Below are positions 5,914 through 6,297 of a stretch of DNA of 6,297 nt, in pieces; position 1 is the stretch's first letter; every line of letters begins with the position of its first letter. Source of the DNA: Flavobacteriaceae bacterium (GTDB lineage: Bacteria; Bacteroidota; Bacteroidia; Flavobacteriales; Flavobacteriaceae); assembly GCA_016763595.1 (NCBI GenBank), contig JAESTN010000179.1, positions 1-6,297 of the forward strand, given 5' to 3'. The position numbers were made by a program, and so were the translations under genes. Under the pieces are notes generated by a model. That model was not told the DNA's origin, made no database searches, and saw nothing but the letters and a program-made list of their open reading frames with translations.

Positions 5914-6297
5914 TTAAAAAGCAACATTTACACCAAGTGAAATTACACTTGCTGGGCTAAAGCTATTACCTCCTTGAACTCCTGCTAAACTTTGTTGAGG
6001 ATTAATTCCTTTTCTTTTTGCAGAAATAAATAGGTTTTCTCCTGTAACAAAAAGTCTTAAGTTGTCTACCTTCAATTTACTAGTCAAGTCATTATCAAAA
6101 CTATATCCTAAATTTACATTTCTCAAAGAAATATAAGAAGCATCAGTTAAGAACCTTGTAGAACCAGCAACTCTTTGATTTGGGTTTCCTGTTTCTAATC
6201 TAGGAACATCAGTAATATCTCCTGGAGCTTTCCATGCATTTAATGCATCTACATGAAGGTTACTTCCATAAGTTCCTGAGTGCATTAAACTAGAATA
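5914..6297 (-). CDS. SusC/RagA family TonB-linked outer-membrane transporter (C-terminal part, cut by window edge)
   Basis: Only the last 127 codons are present. The frame stays open to base 6297, and the Met at 6285 is internal, so the gene starts outside the window. The fragment contains the family's final beta-barrel strands: RFLTDASYISLRNVNLGYSF, the next strand around LRLFVTGENLFIS, and the closing strand ASVISLGVNVAF ending in Phe, the usual outer-membrane insertion signal. Full SusC proteins have about 1000 residues, with an N-terminal carboxypeptidase-like domain and a plug domain that are not visible here. It imports the substrate captured by the SusD partner encoded 20 bases downstream, using TonB-ExbBD energy. 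The substrate is unknown. Confidence 0.93.
   Translation of the reverse strand, partial: YSSLMHSGTYGSNLHVDALNAWKAPGDITDVPRLETGNPNQRVAGSTRFLTDASYISLRNVNLGYSFDNDLTSKLKVDNLRLFVTGENLFISAKRKGINPQQSLAGVQGGNSFSPASVISLGVNVAF

Noticed and set aside
1..6297. CRISPR array, tRNA/rRNA genes, insertion sequence, phage or defence genes.
   Set aside because: No regularly spaced repeats, tRNA-like cloverleaf sequences, transposase or integrase motifs or terminal inverted repeats were seen. All long frames are explained by housekeeping or SusCD genes.

Overview
The window is AT-rich chromosomal DNA from a member of the Bacteroidota, most likely a Flavobacteriaceae (marine Polaribacter/Tenacibaculum-like). Four things support this: a SusC/SusD pair, lipoproteins with Bacteroidota-style N-termini, TAnnTTTG promoter elements instead of sigma70 boxes with almost no Shine-Dalgarno sequences, and a tiny protein with a PIDGG-type C-terminal sorting signal. 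The species cannot be determined from the window.

Layout. Bases 1-104 hold no gene I can support. On the minus strand, reading from about 3082 down to 105, there is a run of co-oriented genes: a TlpA-like thioredoxin-fold lipoprotein, tpiA (triosephosphate isomerase), prmA (ribosomal protein L11 methyltransferase), clpS (N-degron adaptor), a 90-residue protein of unknown function, and a 61-residue exported protein that is almost only signal peptide, proline tract and sorting tail. The genes from tpiA to the 90-residue ORF are packed with gaps of 1 to 19 bases and look like one operon. tpiA probably has its own promoter at the end of the TlpA-like gene and a palindromic leader. Divergent from this block, on the plus strand, is pyrF (orotidine 5'-phosphate decarboxylase), which ends in a clear hairpin terminator.

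Bases 4060-4224 are non-coding and contain an 18-base direct repeat. A strong terminator then closes a minus-strand susC-susD operon. susD is complete and last in its transcript. susC runs off the right edge, and only its C-terminal 127 codons are present. The substrate of this glycan/nutrient uptake system cannot be told from the window because no enzyme gene is included.

Most of the window is ordinary housekeeping sequence. The least described parts are the miniature PID-type sorting substrate with six identical proline codons (start TTG), the 90-residue orphan one base behind clpS, and the palindrome in the tpiA leader.
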